Of a stretch of DNA of 12,851 bases, positions 1 to 8,443 are shown in pieces (within the stretch, counting starts at the first letter, position 1; each line of letters starts with the position of its first letter). The position numbers were made by a program, and so were the translations under genes. This DNA is from an uncultured Anaerolineaceae bacterium (GTDB lineage Bacteria; Chloroflexota; Anaerolineae; Promineifilales; Promineifilaceae). Under the pieces are notes generated by a model, which was not told the DNA's origin, ran no database searches, and worked only from the letters and a program-made list of their open reading frames with translations. Location: positions 1 through 12,851 of the forward strand of contig CALBTC010000480.1 of the NCBI GenBank assembly GCA_937967805.1, written 5' to 3'.

Positions 1-25
1 AAAAGTGTACTCTGCCTTTTCTCTA

Positions 26-50
26 TGTCCACTTTTTCGGGGGAAGGTCA
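26..50 (-). repeat. Possible IS3-family terminal inverted repeat (edge of an insertion sequence)
   Basis: Read on the minus strand, this stretch begins TGACCTTCCCCC and ends AAAAAGTGGACA. A TG start, a C-run after CT and a GTGGAC ending resemble the terminal inverted repeats of IS3-family elements of the IS150 type (recalled, not searched). If so, the element runs leftward out of the window from about position 50, and the system's last gene ends about 100 bases from it. Positions 1-10 and 27-36 also form an imperfect inverted repeat (AAAAGTGTAC / GTCCACTTTT). No transposase sequence is visible, so this is an end-only call. Confidence 0.3.
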
Positions 51-116
51 ATTTTTGCAAAGTACGGAACATAGGTTAGTAGAAAAAGGAAGACTGGCAG
101 AAGAAGTTTTTAGTGT

Positions 117-147
117 ATACAAAAGTAAATCTCACTCGTAGAGATCT
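117..147 (-). terminator. Weak rho-independent terminator after the radical SAM gene
   Basis: On the minus strand, 147-127 can fold as AGATCTC / GAGATTT (7 pairs, one G-U) with a 7-nt loop, followed by TTTACTTTT. It begins only 7 bases after the TGA stop of the radical SAM gene, where the operon should end. The stem is short and AT-rich, so termination may be partial. Confidence 0.4.
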
Positions 148-153
148 TCCGTT

Positions 154-1662
154 TCATCTTGACCCCTGACTATATTGCAATATTCGTAGCGCCTCTAAAC
201 GCAACACTTCCGGGAAAAGCGCCTTATAAATACGGCAATTGGGCGACTTAACATCGAAACGACCTGTTGCCCGGTAAGTGAGAGCCGGGCATCCACCAGC
301 ACACCAATAGCGCCAGGTACAATCCCGACAACCTTCTTTTTCTTCTACCACTATATTTTGTATCCCAACCCGATCCTGCCTGATGATTTTCAAAGGATCT
401 TCTGCAGCTATATCGGTGATAGTTTGTTCAATTTCCATGTGACACTTTGCCACACTTCCATGCTGATCGATCACCATGTATGATTGTCCAACGCCACACG
501 GCCGATCGTGCATGGTGTCTAGGCGCGCTCGATCTACTAGCGTTCCTAGCAAGTTATAGGGTGGCAGGTTGTTAGCGATAACAGCAAAAGACGCTTTCAT
601 AGCTGCAATGATTTGCTCCTCCTGATAGCGTAGTTGAGTAAAGTGGGCTGAGCAATCATTTTCGCGGTAGAAATTCAACGTAAACGGAAGCTGGCGTTCA
701 AGCAAGTAATTAACCAGTTGCGGTAAACCTGTCAGATTTTCGTTAGTTATCGTGACAGAAATTGAAGGTATGAACTTGTGTGCTTCCAACCGTGCTAACG
801 AGCGCTCTACGTGCTGGAATGACCCTTGTCCATTAACAAACGGCCGTTGCCTATCATGAAAATCACCAATCCCGTCCAGCGAGATCATTAATCGTAACTG
901 ATGATCTCTCATCTGTTCAATCATGCGATTGCTAATAGCAACACCATTGCTCAGAACAACACCATCTAATTCTAGATTATGCCGTTCGGCCAGCAATTGT
1001 GCCTCTTTGTGCAGCGCCAGAACCAGTGAAAAATTAAGCGTAGCCTCGCCACCAGCGTACTTAAGTTTAACGCGGCGAAAGTCATGGGTAATAGCCGAAC
1101 GAAAAACAGCCGCAATCGCCTGGTAGCCTCGTTCCAAACTCATTTTATTTGGGGTTTTATGCACGTAGCAATAAGGACAACGCAAACTACAATCATTGGT
1201 AACATGAATCCAGGCAGTCAGCGTTTGTGGGTGAGATCGTTTTTGACCTCTTTGGATTCCTGATGGTTCCAACATACCTAACTTCGCCAATCGCTGGGCA
1301 ACAGATAATCCATCTTTGGGATCTCCTGCAAATTGAACACCTTGGACCAAATTGCGTGGCCGCGTAAAAACTTTCATTAAGTCATGAACAAACTGATTGA
1401 ACACTACTACACCTGAATTGCCTAGCGGATTAAAACCCAGGTGAAATTGATCATTGATGCTATCTATATGCAGCAAGGGATAGTGATAACGTTGGTCTTG
1501 CGAAATTAGGGCTGTGTCGGATGTCAATCTAAAATCATTGTCCGGACAGGCACAGTCTGACTCGGTTATGGCGTCCATTTGACAATCTGATTCGACCACG
1601 GAAGAGGTATGGTAGGAAATATCATCGGCCGTTAGAATTATTAGTGGCTCGGTATAAGGCAT
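154..1662 (-). CDS. Radical SAM/SPASM peptide-maturase-like enzyme with N-terminal RRE-like domain
   Basis: The protein has 502 aa. An AGGAG Shine-Dalgarno (1673-1669) lies 6 nt before the ATG and supports this start. The radical SAM motif is C158-x3-C162-x2-C165, which binds the SAM-cleaving 4Fe-4S cluster. A GGE motif (204-206) and SLDG (261-264) follow. The SPASM domain is complete, with C389, C407, C445-x2-C448-x5-C454-x3-C458 and C476, giving two auxiliary clusters. Residues about 60-135 look like a PqqD-type RiPP recognition element (winged helix) that binds a leader peptide. Residues 20-40 hold an odd Cys-containing repeat (ESDC at 24-27 and 34-37, plus C39). Families of this build form thioether or cyclophane links in ribosomal peptides, or mature enzymes (anSME). 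It is the last gene of an operon with two STAND-TPR ATPases and a GNAT, and its substrate is not visible. Fold and chemistry class are secure; the substrate is not. Confidence 0.93.
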   Translation of the reverse strand: MPYTEPLIILTADDISYHTSSVVESDCQMDAITESDCACPDNDFRLTSDTALISQDQRYHYPLLHIDSINDQFHLGFNPLGNSGVVVFNQFVHDLMKVFTRPRNLVQGVQFAGDPKDGLSVAQRLAKLGMLEPSGIQRGQKRSHPQTLTAWIHVTNDCSLRCPYCYVHKTPNKMSLERGYQAIAAVFRSAITHDFRRVKLKYAGGEATLNFSLVLALHKEAQLLAERHNLELDGVVLSNGVAISNRMIEQMRDHQLRLMISLDGIGDFHDRQRPFVNGQGSFQHVERSLARLEAHKFIPSISVTITNENLTGLPQLVNYLLERQLPFTLNFYRENDCSAHFTQLRYQEEQIIAAMKASFAVIANNLPPYNLLGTLVDRARLDTMHDRPCGVGQSYMVIDQHGSVAKCHMEIEQTITDIAAEDPLKIIRQDRVGIQNIVVEEKEGCRDCTWRYWCAGGCPALTYRATGRFDVKSPNCRIYKALFPEVLRLEALRILQYSQGSR

Positions 1663-1668
1663 TCTTTT

Positions 1669-1673
1669 CTCCT
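1669..1673 (-). promoter_or_regulatory. Ribosome binding site of the radical SAM gene
   Basis: AGGAG on the minus strand lies 6 nt before the ATG at 1662. It gives this last operon gene its own translation start, unlike the two genes upstream, which lack a clear Shine-Dalgarno. Confidence 0.75.
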
Positions 1674-1696
1674 GGCAGCTTATGACTGGATTTCAT

Positions 1697-4600
1697 CTAC
1701 TTGCTTTTTATAACGTTGAGAAACGGAGCTAAATCAACGCTATAGCGAGTCGCAACCTGGTTCACAATATCAAGGGCATTATCAATGGAAGCGCCAATTC
1801 TGTCAACGTATCGTGCCATATCTTCTAATTTGCCGTTTAACGCCTCTGTACCAGGCCAGTAACGTTCAAAGAAAATGGCCGCCAGGCAAAAATGCTCGAT
1901 GCCTGTCTTGATATTATCACCTGTTGGATTGTCGATGGTGCTTTTTAGTCCAGATGGACGCAGCGTCCAGATTCCTTGTTGCAAATGGATCTTGCCCAGA
2001 ATAAGCCAGTAAGCTTCACCCTGTTGTGGCGCATTGGCAAAGCCTGAATCAATAGCACTACGATACGCTGGTGGCACCAATTCTAGGCAATGTTGCAGCC
2101 ATTGGTTCGCTTTCGCCATTTCCTCTTGGGCAGCCCAAACCACAGCCAGATCATCACAAGTATCAGCTTCTTGAAAGCGCAAATTATATTGTTGGGTAAT
2201 GCTCAATGCCTTCATGTGGTGATCCACAGCCCGGTGGAAATAGTGGCGCGCGTTTGCGGCGTCACCTTGTCGCTGGTGCCGATATCCCCAGTCACGATAC
2301 AGACTGCCCAGTTCGTTATGCGCCTCCCACAGGCGCAGAGGTTCCACGACTTGTTTAGAAAAAATAGTAACAGCTTGCTGTAAGTAAGTATCTGCCTGTT
2401 GGAAGAAAGGCGCGGCTTCGCTTGCCGGGAACCTGCCTGTTACCCAACCTGCCCCGCGGCGGCGCAGGATAAATCCCAGCCCGTTGCAGGCCAGGCCGAT
2501 CCCTCGCGGCGCTTCAAATTCCTGAAAGAGATTATAAGCGAGCAGGCAGTCGCGCTGTCCCCATTCGAACTGCCCTGCTAAAGCATAAATCAGCCCTCTT
2601 GTATTGTAACTTAATGCTAGCGGATGTTGTTGCCCTAGGCGTTGCCGAAGTGAGAGGGCTTCATTGATATAGGAAAGTGCCTTTTCTGTGTCGCCCACCG
2701 TGGCCAGCAAAAACGCCAGATTGTTGAGTGTATCTGCCTGCTCATCCAGAGCTTCGGCCGTTCGAAAGTGAGGCAGAGCACTTCGATAAAAGTGTGCAGC
2801 GTCAGCATAATGCCCTAAGGTTCGCAGTAGATATCCAATGGTGTTGTAAGCTCGTCCTAACGTTCGCGTGCGCAGCCAACCAAGGGATGCTTCGTTTTCC
2901 GGCACCTCCTCGTTTAGACTTTGGATCGCCTGTTCCAGCACAGATCGCGATTTTGTTTCAGGCGCGCCGGTATAAGTTAGGGCTTCACCGTAGGTAGCCA
3001 GTAAGCGGCCCCAAAACAACGGTGCAGATTGATTAAATATTTCTTTTGCTTTCTGCTGCTGTTCAATGGGCACAGCTTCCTGGTAAACTCTTGTATTCTC
3101 AACCAGGAATGAAAAAGGGCCAAGAGCCAGAATGGTTTCGGCCACGTTGATCGTTTTCTGATGCCGGCCTCGCGCCAGATACCGTTTGGCCCAGCGAACG
3201 GCGCTGTCTTGCTCAATCACACCCAGGTTTATTCCCTGTTCGGCGGCCTGCTGTTGGTTGGCAGGTCGATGAAAGAAGCGTAATAATTCCTCCCGTAGCT
3301 GCATATCAAAGCCAGTTTCATGTCCTTTGATCGCCATTTCCGCCCAGTGGATGTAGCTATCGGTAAACGCCCGGTGGGGTGATTGTTGAAGTTCATAGTA
3401 AAGTAAACTAAGTGTTGTTTGTTCCCAGCTTGCCTGGTCGTGCTTGCGGCTAACCTTCACTTGCTGTCTACGATAATAGCCGGCTAATCGCTCGTACCAG
3501 GGCGTCAGTTGCGCTGCTGCCGGCCCGTATGCATCAAAAAACTCATACAAAACATCGTGAAGAAAAAGGGCCTCCTCTGTAGCATGATACTTTGCCCTGG
3601 TTTTCACAATGCTTAATTGGTTGGCTTCTGCCAGCCGCTGCCGACAATCTGTTTCCGACCAACCAGGCTCAAGATAATGCAACAAATCCGTTGTCAGACC
3701 CTTACGCGCCAGCCCCAGATAGAAAAAAAGACGGCTGTAATGATTATCATAATCAAAGAGCCTGTTTACGATTTGGCGCCCCCATGCTGCAGGTTCGTTG
3801 GAGCTTTGCCAGAGAGCCTCGTCACTAAGCCCAACCTGAGCAATCAGTTCAATGATCAGCGCCAGGTGTACCGGCATACCATTTGCCAGTTGCCACAGAT
3901 GATCGGCATATTCCTGTAAGGTTTCGGATATTGACGGTATCTCTTGCAAAAGTAGTGACAACAAGCGATGGCTGTCCCGGCGTGTGAGACCGGCAAAGTC
4001 GACAACTTCTACCGCGCCGGGATTGTCCTGGTAAAGCGTTTCCAGGTCATGCCGCCAAACTGATTGTGGACGTCCCGCCAACAAGAGCACAGAGTTTTGC
4101 AAACGTTTGGCCCGATGTAATAGCCAATCCCGCACCACCACAAAACTGTCTTCAATCTGGCATAGGCTTTGAATCAAGTCTGACTCATAGCTTAAATTCT
4201 CCAGGGTATCAAAGGCCAGCACGGAACGATGGGCACGGGCAAACGCCTGGTAATCTTCTAAAAAGTGTTGATCTAATGCCTCCCGCTCACTTTCCAATAC
4301 CGGTATCCCTTGGGCGCGCCGCTGCTCGAAGCGTTTTCGGGCAGCCAGGTAACTATCAAAAAACTTCTCCTGCGGATCAAGGCCTCGGATGATAGCGGCG
4401 TGGAGGGCAGTTACACTGTGCAGATCTGTATGGTATAAATCAATAATGCCACCCCAGACCAACTGCATTTTAATTTTAGTACGTTTGGGAGAACATAGAT
4501 TGGCAGCCTCTTCCAAGAGGCGAGTTTTTCCGGCGCCGCCGGGGGCAGTTAAATAGAGGACACGCAGACTGTTGCTGTCTTCTAAGGCGCTGTTAATAGC

Positions 4601-4771
4601 TCTTAACTCGGGTTCACGATTGACTAGCGGCGTGCGATGGGTGAAAAAGGAGGAGGAGCGGCGGAATTCTTTAAGCTTCTGCCAGACTCTTTGCCCTTTG
4701 GGCCAGATTTGGCGCGCAACCTGTCTAAAGAGAAATTCTAAGACTACTTCGGTAAATGCATCCACAACCAT
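1697..4771 (-). CDS. STAND-family ATPase with C-terminal TPR array (paralogue B)
   Basis: The protein has 1024 aa. An amphipathic N-terminal stretch (about 8-35) precedes the P-loop NTPase. Walker A is A76-PGGAGKT83, with Ala for the usual first Gly. The Walker B-like strand SVLAFD ends at D188, and a sensor-like strand ends in AGRP (232-235). Residues about 340-415 form a winged-helix region with the motif LFLHDVLYEFFD (402-413). From about 520 to 950 it is all-helical with TPR-like repeats, for example around 640-670, 678-712 and 718-750. STAND ATPases of this plan are switches: TPRs sense a ligand, and nucleotide exchange drives oligomerisation and signalling. It matches the ATPase at 5301-8312 along its whole length, so the two arose by duplication. 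The start lies 8 nt after the GNAT stop with no clear Shine-Dalgarno, suggesting translational coupling. The signal it senses is unknown. Confidence 0.9.
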   Translation of the reverse strand: MVVDAFTEVVLEFLFRQVARQIWPKGQRVWQKLKEFRRSSSFFTHRTPLVNREPELRAINSALEDSNSLRVLYLTAPGGAGKTRLLEEAANLCSPKRTKIKMQLVWGGIIDLYHTDLHSVTALHAAIIRGLDPQEKFFDSYLAARKRFEQRRAQGIPVLESEREALDQHFLEDYQAFARAHRSVLAFDTLENLSYESDLIQSLCQIEDSFVVVRDWLLHRAKRLQNSVLLLAGRPQSVWRHDLETLYQDNPGAVEVVDFAGLTRRDSHRLLSLLLQEIPSISETLQEYADHLWQLANGMPVHLALIIELIAQVGLSDEALWQSSNEPAAWGRQIVNRLFDYDNHYSRLFFYLGLARKGLTTDLLHYLEPGWSETDCRQRLAEANQLSIVKTRAKYHATEEALFLHDVLYEFFDAYGPAAAQLTPWYERLAGYYRRQQVKVSRKHDQASWEQTTLSLLYYELQQSPHRAFTDSYIHWAEMAIKGHETGFDMQLREELLRFFHRPANQQQAAEQGINLGVIEQDSAVRWAKRYLARGRHQKTINVAETILALGPFSFLVENTRVYQEAVPIEQQQKAKEIFNQSAPLFWGRLLATYGEALTYTGAPETKSRSVLEQAIQSLNEEVPENEASLGWLRTRTLGRAYNTIGYLLRTLGHYADAAHFYRSALPHFRTAEALDEQADTLNNLAFLLATVGDTEKALSYINEALSLRQRLGQQHPLALSYNTRGLIYALAGQFEWGQRDCLLAYNLFQEFEAPRGIGLACNGLGFILRRRGAGWVTGRFPASEAAPFFQQADTYLQQAVTIFSKQVVEPLRLWEAHNELGSLYRDWGYRHQRQGDAANARHYFHRAVDHHMKALSITQQYNLRFQEADTCDDLAVVWAAQEEMAKANQWLQHCLELVPPAYRSAIDSGFANAPQQGEAYWLILGKIHLQQGIWTLRPSGLKSTIDNPTGDNIKTGIEHFCLAAIFFERYWPGTEALNGKLEDMARYVDRIGASIDNALDIVNQVATRYSVDLAPFLNVIKSK

Positions 4772-4779
4772 AGGGCTAT

Positions 4780-5295
4780 CTACTGGGATCGGGTCAGAAA
4801 ATAAGCCATTTGCAGGAAGTCAATATAATCCATGCCATGTTTGATTTGTTGGCGCAAACAACCTTCCTGGACAAAATTGAATTTACGGTACAGACGAAGG
4901 GCTGGTTCGTTGGTAGCAAAAACAGATAAGGTAATTTTTTCAATTTTTTCGGCCTGCACTGCCCAATCCAACATCCATGCCAGTAACTGGGTGCCAACAC
5001 CCTGACAGCGATAAGGCCTTAAAACGAACAATCCCAACTCAGCCACGTGTTGGCACAAGGTGTTTTCTCCACCTGGAAATAGACGGCCGGCCCCAACAAA
5101 ACAACCATTCTGTTCAGCAACTATAAGCAAATGGTCCGGCATAGACTCAGGCCGGTTAAGCACCTGCTGCCAACGTGGCGAGGGAATAAAGCGTGTTGTG
5201 TAGAAAGCCCCTCCTTCCTTACAGATGGTATTGATACCCGCGACAATGTTAGCAGCGTCTCGAACTTCTGCCCGGCGAATTCGGCACGAATTCAT
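4780..5295 (-). CDS. GNAT-family N-acetyltransferase
   Basis: The protein has 171 aa, a full single GNAT domain. The acetyl-CoA pyrophosphate-binding motif A is R96-CQ-G99-V-G101 (the Q/R-x-x-G-x-G/A signature). Motif B follows as NEPALRLYRKFNF (129-141), the usual N-x-x-A-x-x-LY-x-K-x-GF helix. The enzyme should transfer acetyl from acetyl-CoA to an amine, such as a protein N-terminus, lysine, polyamine or small molecule; the substrate cannot be read from sequence. It sits between the two STAND-TPR paralogues, 5 nt after one and 8 nt before the other, so it is very likely co-translated with them. No good Shine-Dalgarno precedes its ATG, which fits re-initiation after the upstream stop. It could modify the radical SAM product or one of the ATPases (inference). 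Confidence 0.93.
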   Translation of the reverse strand: MNSCRIRRAEVRDAANIVAGINTICKEGGAFYTTRFIPSPRWQQVLNRPESMPDHLLIVAEQNGCFVGAGRLFPGGENTLCQHVAELGLFVLRPYRCQGVGTQLLAWMLDWAVQAEKIEKITLSVFATNEPALRLYRKFNFVQEGCLRQQIKHGMDYIDFLQMAYFLTRSQ

Positions 5296-5300
5296 AGCGA

Positions 5301-8300
5301 TTAGAACAGTTCCGGAGGGTCCTTCAATGCCAGCGTCTCGTCAATTTCTTTCAGCAAAATGGATACGTCAACGTGGTACTCAGCGGCAACCTTGGTTACT
5401 CGCTCCCGTACTTTCTGTAATCTTTCGAGCTTGTAAACTTTCAGCAGCCGATAAATTTCACTTATCGTTTCCTCATGCAGCCGGCGGGCTTTTGAAAATT
5501 GCCAGAAATAAGCTATCGCTAACGCATACTGTTCCATTGCCTCCAGTAGGATATCCTCCTCTTCCTCTGTTAAAGTGGTAAGATCGGGTACGGGACGCAA
5601 GGTTAGCTTGGCTCGCTGCAGCCGTAATTTACCCAGCATTGACCAGAAACCGGCAATCGGTTCAACTATTTTGGTGAAGCCGTAACCTAAAGTAAGATGA
5701 TATTCTGATGGAATTACCGCTTCCGCCTGACGTATAGTTGCTTCTGCCTGGGTAAGCTGGTTGCGCTTGATGTAAATGTCCGCTTTGTCCTCCAGGCAAT
5801 CAGCTGCTAAAAGCGGCCAACGACCACCATTCATAGCCAGGCATTGCTCTAATTGCTCCATCGCTTTATCATAGTGGCTTAGTGCCTGGTCTTCTTTACC
5901 TATTTTCTGCGCCAAAATGCCTCTGTCACGCTCCAGCGCTGCCAGTTCAAGAGTTGTAATGACAGCTTCCTGCGGATCGTGAACTTTCGACTTCTCACTA
6001 CCATAAATTCGGAGAGCTTCTTCCAGATACATCTGGGCCTTCCGAAAGTGTTCAACAGCGTCTTCGGGCTTATAAACGCCGCGCCGCTCTAGTTTACCTA
6101 GATCACGATATATTTGCCCAAGTGCCTGGGCGCTCATCCCAATACCTCGCAAGTCTTCTACGTCGCGAAAAATCTGGAGTGCTTCCTCAGAAAGCGCCCG
6201 CGCCCGGTGCGGCTCATCTGCCTGGCGGTGAACACGGGCACATGTGTTTAAGCTTAGGGCCAGGGGTAAGCGTTTTCCTAACCCACGGCGTAATTCCAAA
6301 GCATCGTCAATTAATTTGTCGGCGCGAGAGATGTCCCCAACCAGACTGTAAGCATAAGCCGCATTGTTTAAGGAATCAGCCATTTCGGCCTTCAGGTCAG
6401 CCTGGCGGTAATGGTGAATGGCAGTGTTATAATAGCGGACAGCCTGGAACAAACGAAAAGCGCGTCTGTGCATATACCCCAGGTTATTGTAGGCTCGGCC
6501 CAGAATCCTTGCTCGCCACCATCGTTCATCCTCGTTCCAATTCCGATCTACTGTTAATAAAGTAATAGCCTCTTCTAGTTTCGGCCGAATGTCTTTTTCA
6601 TCTGCACTTTTATATAGCAGAAGCTCGCTCCATGCTGTTAATAACCCCGCTTTATAAAGTAAGTCATCTATGCTTTCCCAGTCAAAGGTAGAGTTGGTGC
6701 TGGCGCGCAATTTTTCTGCAGCCTTGATGCCATCATCAAATTCCCCTCGGGCCATAAAACGCTTTACCCAACGGACGGCACAGTCGCGGTCTATTGCAGC
6801 TCGATTCACCCGCCCGCCTACGCGCGGTGCATAGTAGGGGGATTTTTCATTAGCATACCGGTTCATAAACAACAGACCTTCATTACGCAAGCGCATATCA
6901 AGACCCACGTTGCGATCAATGATGGCTTCCTCATCCCAACGCGCGTAACATTGCTGGTAGCCGGTATAGACGTCAAGCTGGAACTCATAATATAAAAGGG
7001 TCACCAGAATTGCTTCCCGCTCTTCTCGTGATGTCGCATCCAGTTGCTGGCGATAATAGTCCGCAACTGTCTTAAATATCTCGCCGTAGCCTGGTGCATC
7101 ATGGAAGTAGCGATCAAACAATTCGTACACCTCGTCATGTAAAAACAATTGTTTCGTATCAGGCCGGGTCTTAACAAAGACGAAGTGTGCCATCTGCGCC
7201 AGGTTTTCCTTGATTTCTTCTTCCAACCAGGAGTCGCCCATCAAAGGCCTTAGCAGGTTTTCATCTAATCCCTTTCGCGCATGAAGGAGGATATAGACCA
7301 TTTCGCCGAACGGGGAAGGAAATTTTGTGTATAGATACTCAATCAGGTGTTTTCCAACAACATCTTGATCCTTTTCAATCATCCTCCCGGCATGTTCGGC
7401 ATCAAGATGGGGTGGCAGAATGTCTCTTACCTCTTCACTGCCGTGCAATAATATCTCAATAATGAGTGTCAGGTAAATAGGTCGCCCGATGGTAAGGCTG
7501 TAAAGCCGGTCTCGATTTGCTTTCTGCGTCAAGTATTGTTGCAGCTCGGATTCATTGGGCAAGAGTTCTATGAGTTTCTGTAAATATTGCTCGGTTTGCT
7601 CAGCAGACAAAAACCCTAAATCATATTTCTTATAATGGCAGTCAGATTGTCCAAAGTGCTCTTCAAAGTCAGCCTGCATCTGCTCATTAGGTCGACCAGC
7701 AAATAATGTCACCGTATTGGGTAAGAGACTAACGTTCTTTTCTAGCCAATTTTTAGTCACCGTGTCTACATCTTCAACACCGCATACGTCTTGAACAATG
7801 TCACTTTCGTATTGCGCCAGCTCCATGGTGTCAAAACGCAATACCAAACGTCGGTCCTGGGCGAACAAAGCGTATTCTTCATGGAAGATTTCATCCTGTT
7901 CACGCCGGATAATTTCCAAAGCATCGCTACGCACACCAGCATCTCGTTTTTCCAGGTATTCCTTCCTTTTCTCGCTATACCCTAGAAAATAGGATTCAGC
8001 TTCCAACCCTTCAATAATAGCTGCGCGCAGGCCACCAGGGCTATGATATTTAGCGTCATACAAGTCGATAAGGGGTGTGGAGAAAAAAGGAGGCATTTCC
8101 TTTTCTTGAGCAAGTATATCTACCTCTTCCAACAATCTGGTTTTACCTAGACCTCCAGGCCCGCAAAAGTAGAGAATGTGAGAATTGGCAGAGTCTTTAA
8201 TTGCTTCACGGATGGCTTTTAATTCCAGGTCGCGGCCTATAATTTCTGGCAAACGAGGTGCGAAAGGAGGGTTATTGAAAGAATGATCAGATGCCATCTG

Positions 8301-8312
8301 CAAGGTCCCCAT
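5301..8312 (-). CDS. STAND-family ATPase with C-terminal TPR array (paralogue A)
   Basis: The protein has 1003 aa and is the first gene of the four-gene operon. AAGGAG (8328-8323) lies 10 nt before the chosen ATG. A second Met at codon 6 is possible but poorly spaced. Walker A is canonical, G51-PGGLGKT58. The Walker B-like strand RLVLRFD ends at D161, and the strand ending AGRP (205-208) matches its paralogue. The winged-helix region carries LFLHDEVYELFD (389-400). Residues about 500-900 are helical TPR-like repeats, the clearest around 604-640, 646-680 and the following 40 residues. It lacks the N-terminal extension of paralogue B and has no effector domain of its own, so it probably signals through partners. 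The role as an NTP-dependent sensor switch is inferred from the STAND family. The stop codon is 5 nt from the GNAT start. Confidence 0.92.
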   Translation of the reverse strand: MGTLQMASDHSFNNPPFAPRLPEIIGRDLELKAIREAIKDSANSHILYFCGPGGLGKTRLLEEVDILAQEKEMPPFFSTPLIDLYDAKYHSPGGLRAAIIEGLEAESYFLGYSEKRKEYLEKRDAGVRSDALEIIRREQDEIFHEEYALFAQDRRLVLRFDTMELAQYESDIVQDVCGVEDVDTVTKNWLEKNVSLLPNTVTLFAGRPNEQMQADFEEHFGQSDCHYKKYDLGFLSAEQTEQYLQKLIELLPNESELQQYLTQKANRDRLYSLTIGRPIYLTLIIEILLHGSEEVRDILPPHLDAEHAGRMIEKDQDVVGKHLIEYLYTKFPSPFGEMVYILLHARKGLDENLLRPLMGDSWLEEEIKENLAQMAHFVFVKTRPDTKQLFLHDEVYELFDRYFHDAPGYGEIFKTVADYYRQQLDATSREEREAILVTLLYYEFQLDVYTGYQQCYARWDEEAIIDRNVGLDMRLRNEGLLFMNRYANEKSPYYAPRVGGRVNRAAIDRDCAVRWVKRFMARGEFDDGIKAAEKLRASTNSTFDWESIDDLLYKAGLLTAWSELLLYKSADEKDIRPKLEEAITLLTVDRNWNEDERWWRARILGRAYNNLGYMHRRAFRLFQAVRYYNTAIHHYRQADLKAEMADSLNNAAYAYSLVGDISRADKLIDDALELRRGLGKRLPLALSLNTCARVHRQADEPHRARALSEEALQIFRDVEDLRGIGMSAQALGQIYRDLGKLERRGVYKPEDAVEHFRKAQMYLEEALRIYGSEKSKVHDPQEAVITTLELAALERDRGILAQKIGKEDQALSHYDKAMEQLEQCLAMNGGRWPLLAADCLEDKADIYIKRNQLTQAEATIRQAEAVIPSEYHLTLGYGFTKIVEPIAGFWSMLGKLRLQRAKLTLRPVPDLTTLTEEEEDILLEAMEQYALAIAYFWQFSKARRLHEETISEIYRLLKVYKLERLQKVRERVTKVAAEYHVDVSILLKEIDETLALKDPPELF

Positions 8313-8322
8313 CGTAGATTAA

Positions 8323-8328
8323 CTCCTT
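8323..8328 (-). promoter_or_regulatory. Ribosome binding site of STAND-TPR paralogue A
   Basis: AAGGAG on the minus strand, 10 nt before the ATG at 8312. It supports that start over the Met five codons later. Confidence 0.65.
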
Positions 8329-8362
8329 CGTGAGTAGAGTAAACCTGGCGCAAGGTGAATTG

Positions 8363-8368
8363 ATTATA
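8363..8368 (-). promoter_or_regulatory. Candidate -10 box for the four-gene operon
   Basis: A perfect TATAAT on the minus strand lies about 50 nt upstream of the paralogue A start and just after the terminator of the previous gene. No good -35 box is visible at 16-18 nt (the bases there read about CCTGGT), so it may need an activator or another sigma factor. Confidence 0.4.
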
Positions 8369-8395
8369 ATGGACTGGAACGTTTACCAGGGCTAA

Positions 8396-8432
8396 TAAAC
8401 AAAACAGGTAGTTGCTTGTTTTGCCACTACCT
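8396..8432 (-). terminator. Rho-independent terminator after the 488-aa ATPase gene
   Basis: On the minus strand the stem AGGTAGT (8432-8426) pairs with ACTACCT (8412-8406). Two further inner pairs (GC/GC) follow one mismatch, and the tail is TGTTTTGTTT. It starts 12 nt after the TAA stop. It separates this gene from the downstream operon, which then has its own -10 candidate. Confidence 0.65.
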
Positions 8433-8443
8433 ACGAAACTTTA

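Noticed and set aside
1..85. Minus-strand ORF running off the left edge from an ATG at about 85
   Set aside because: It has no ribosome binding site and reads through the putative IS terminal repeat, so it is probably not translated.
2977..3216. Minus-strand 79-codon ORF inside STAND-TPR paralogue B
   Set aside because: It lies wholly within a well-supported coding frame and has no domain or ribosome binding site. It is a shadow frame.
6122..6565. Plus-strand 147-codon ORF opposite STAND-TPR paralogue A
   Set aside because: It is antisense to clear TPR coding sequence, rich in Pro/Gly/Arg/Cys as antisense frames often are, and has no recognisable motif.
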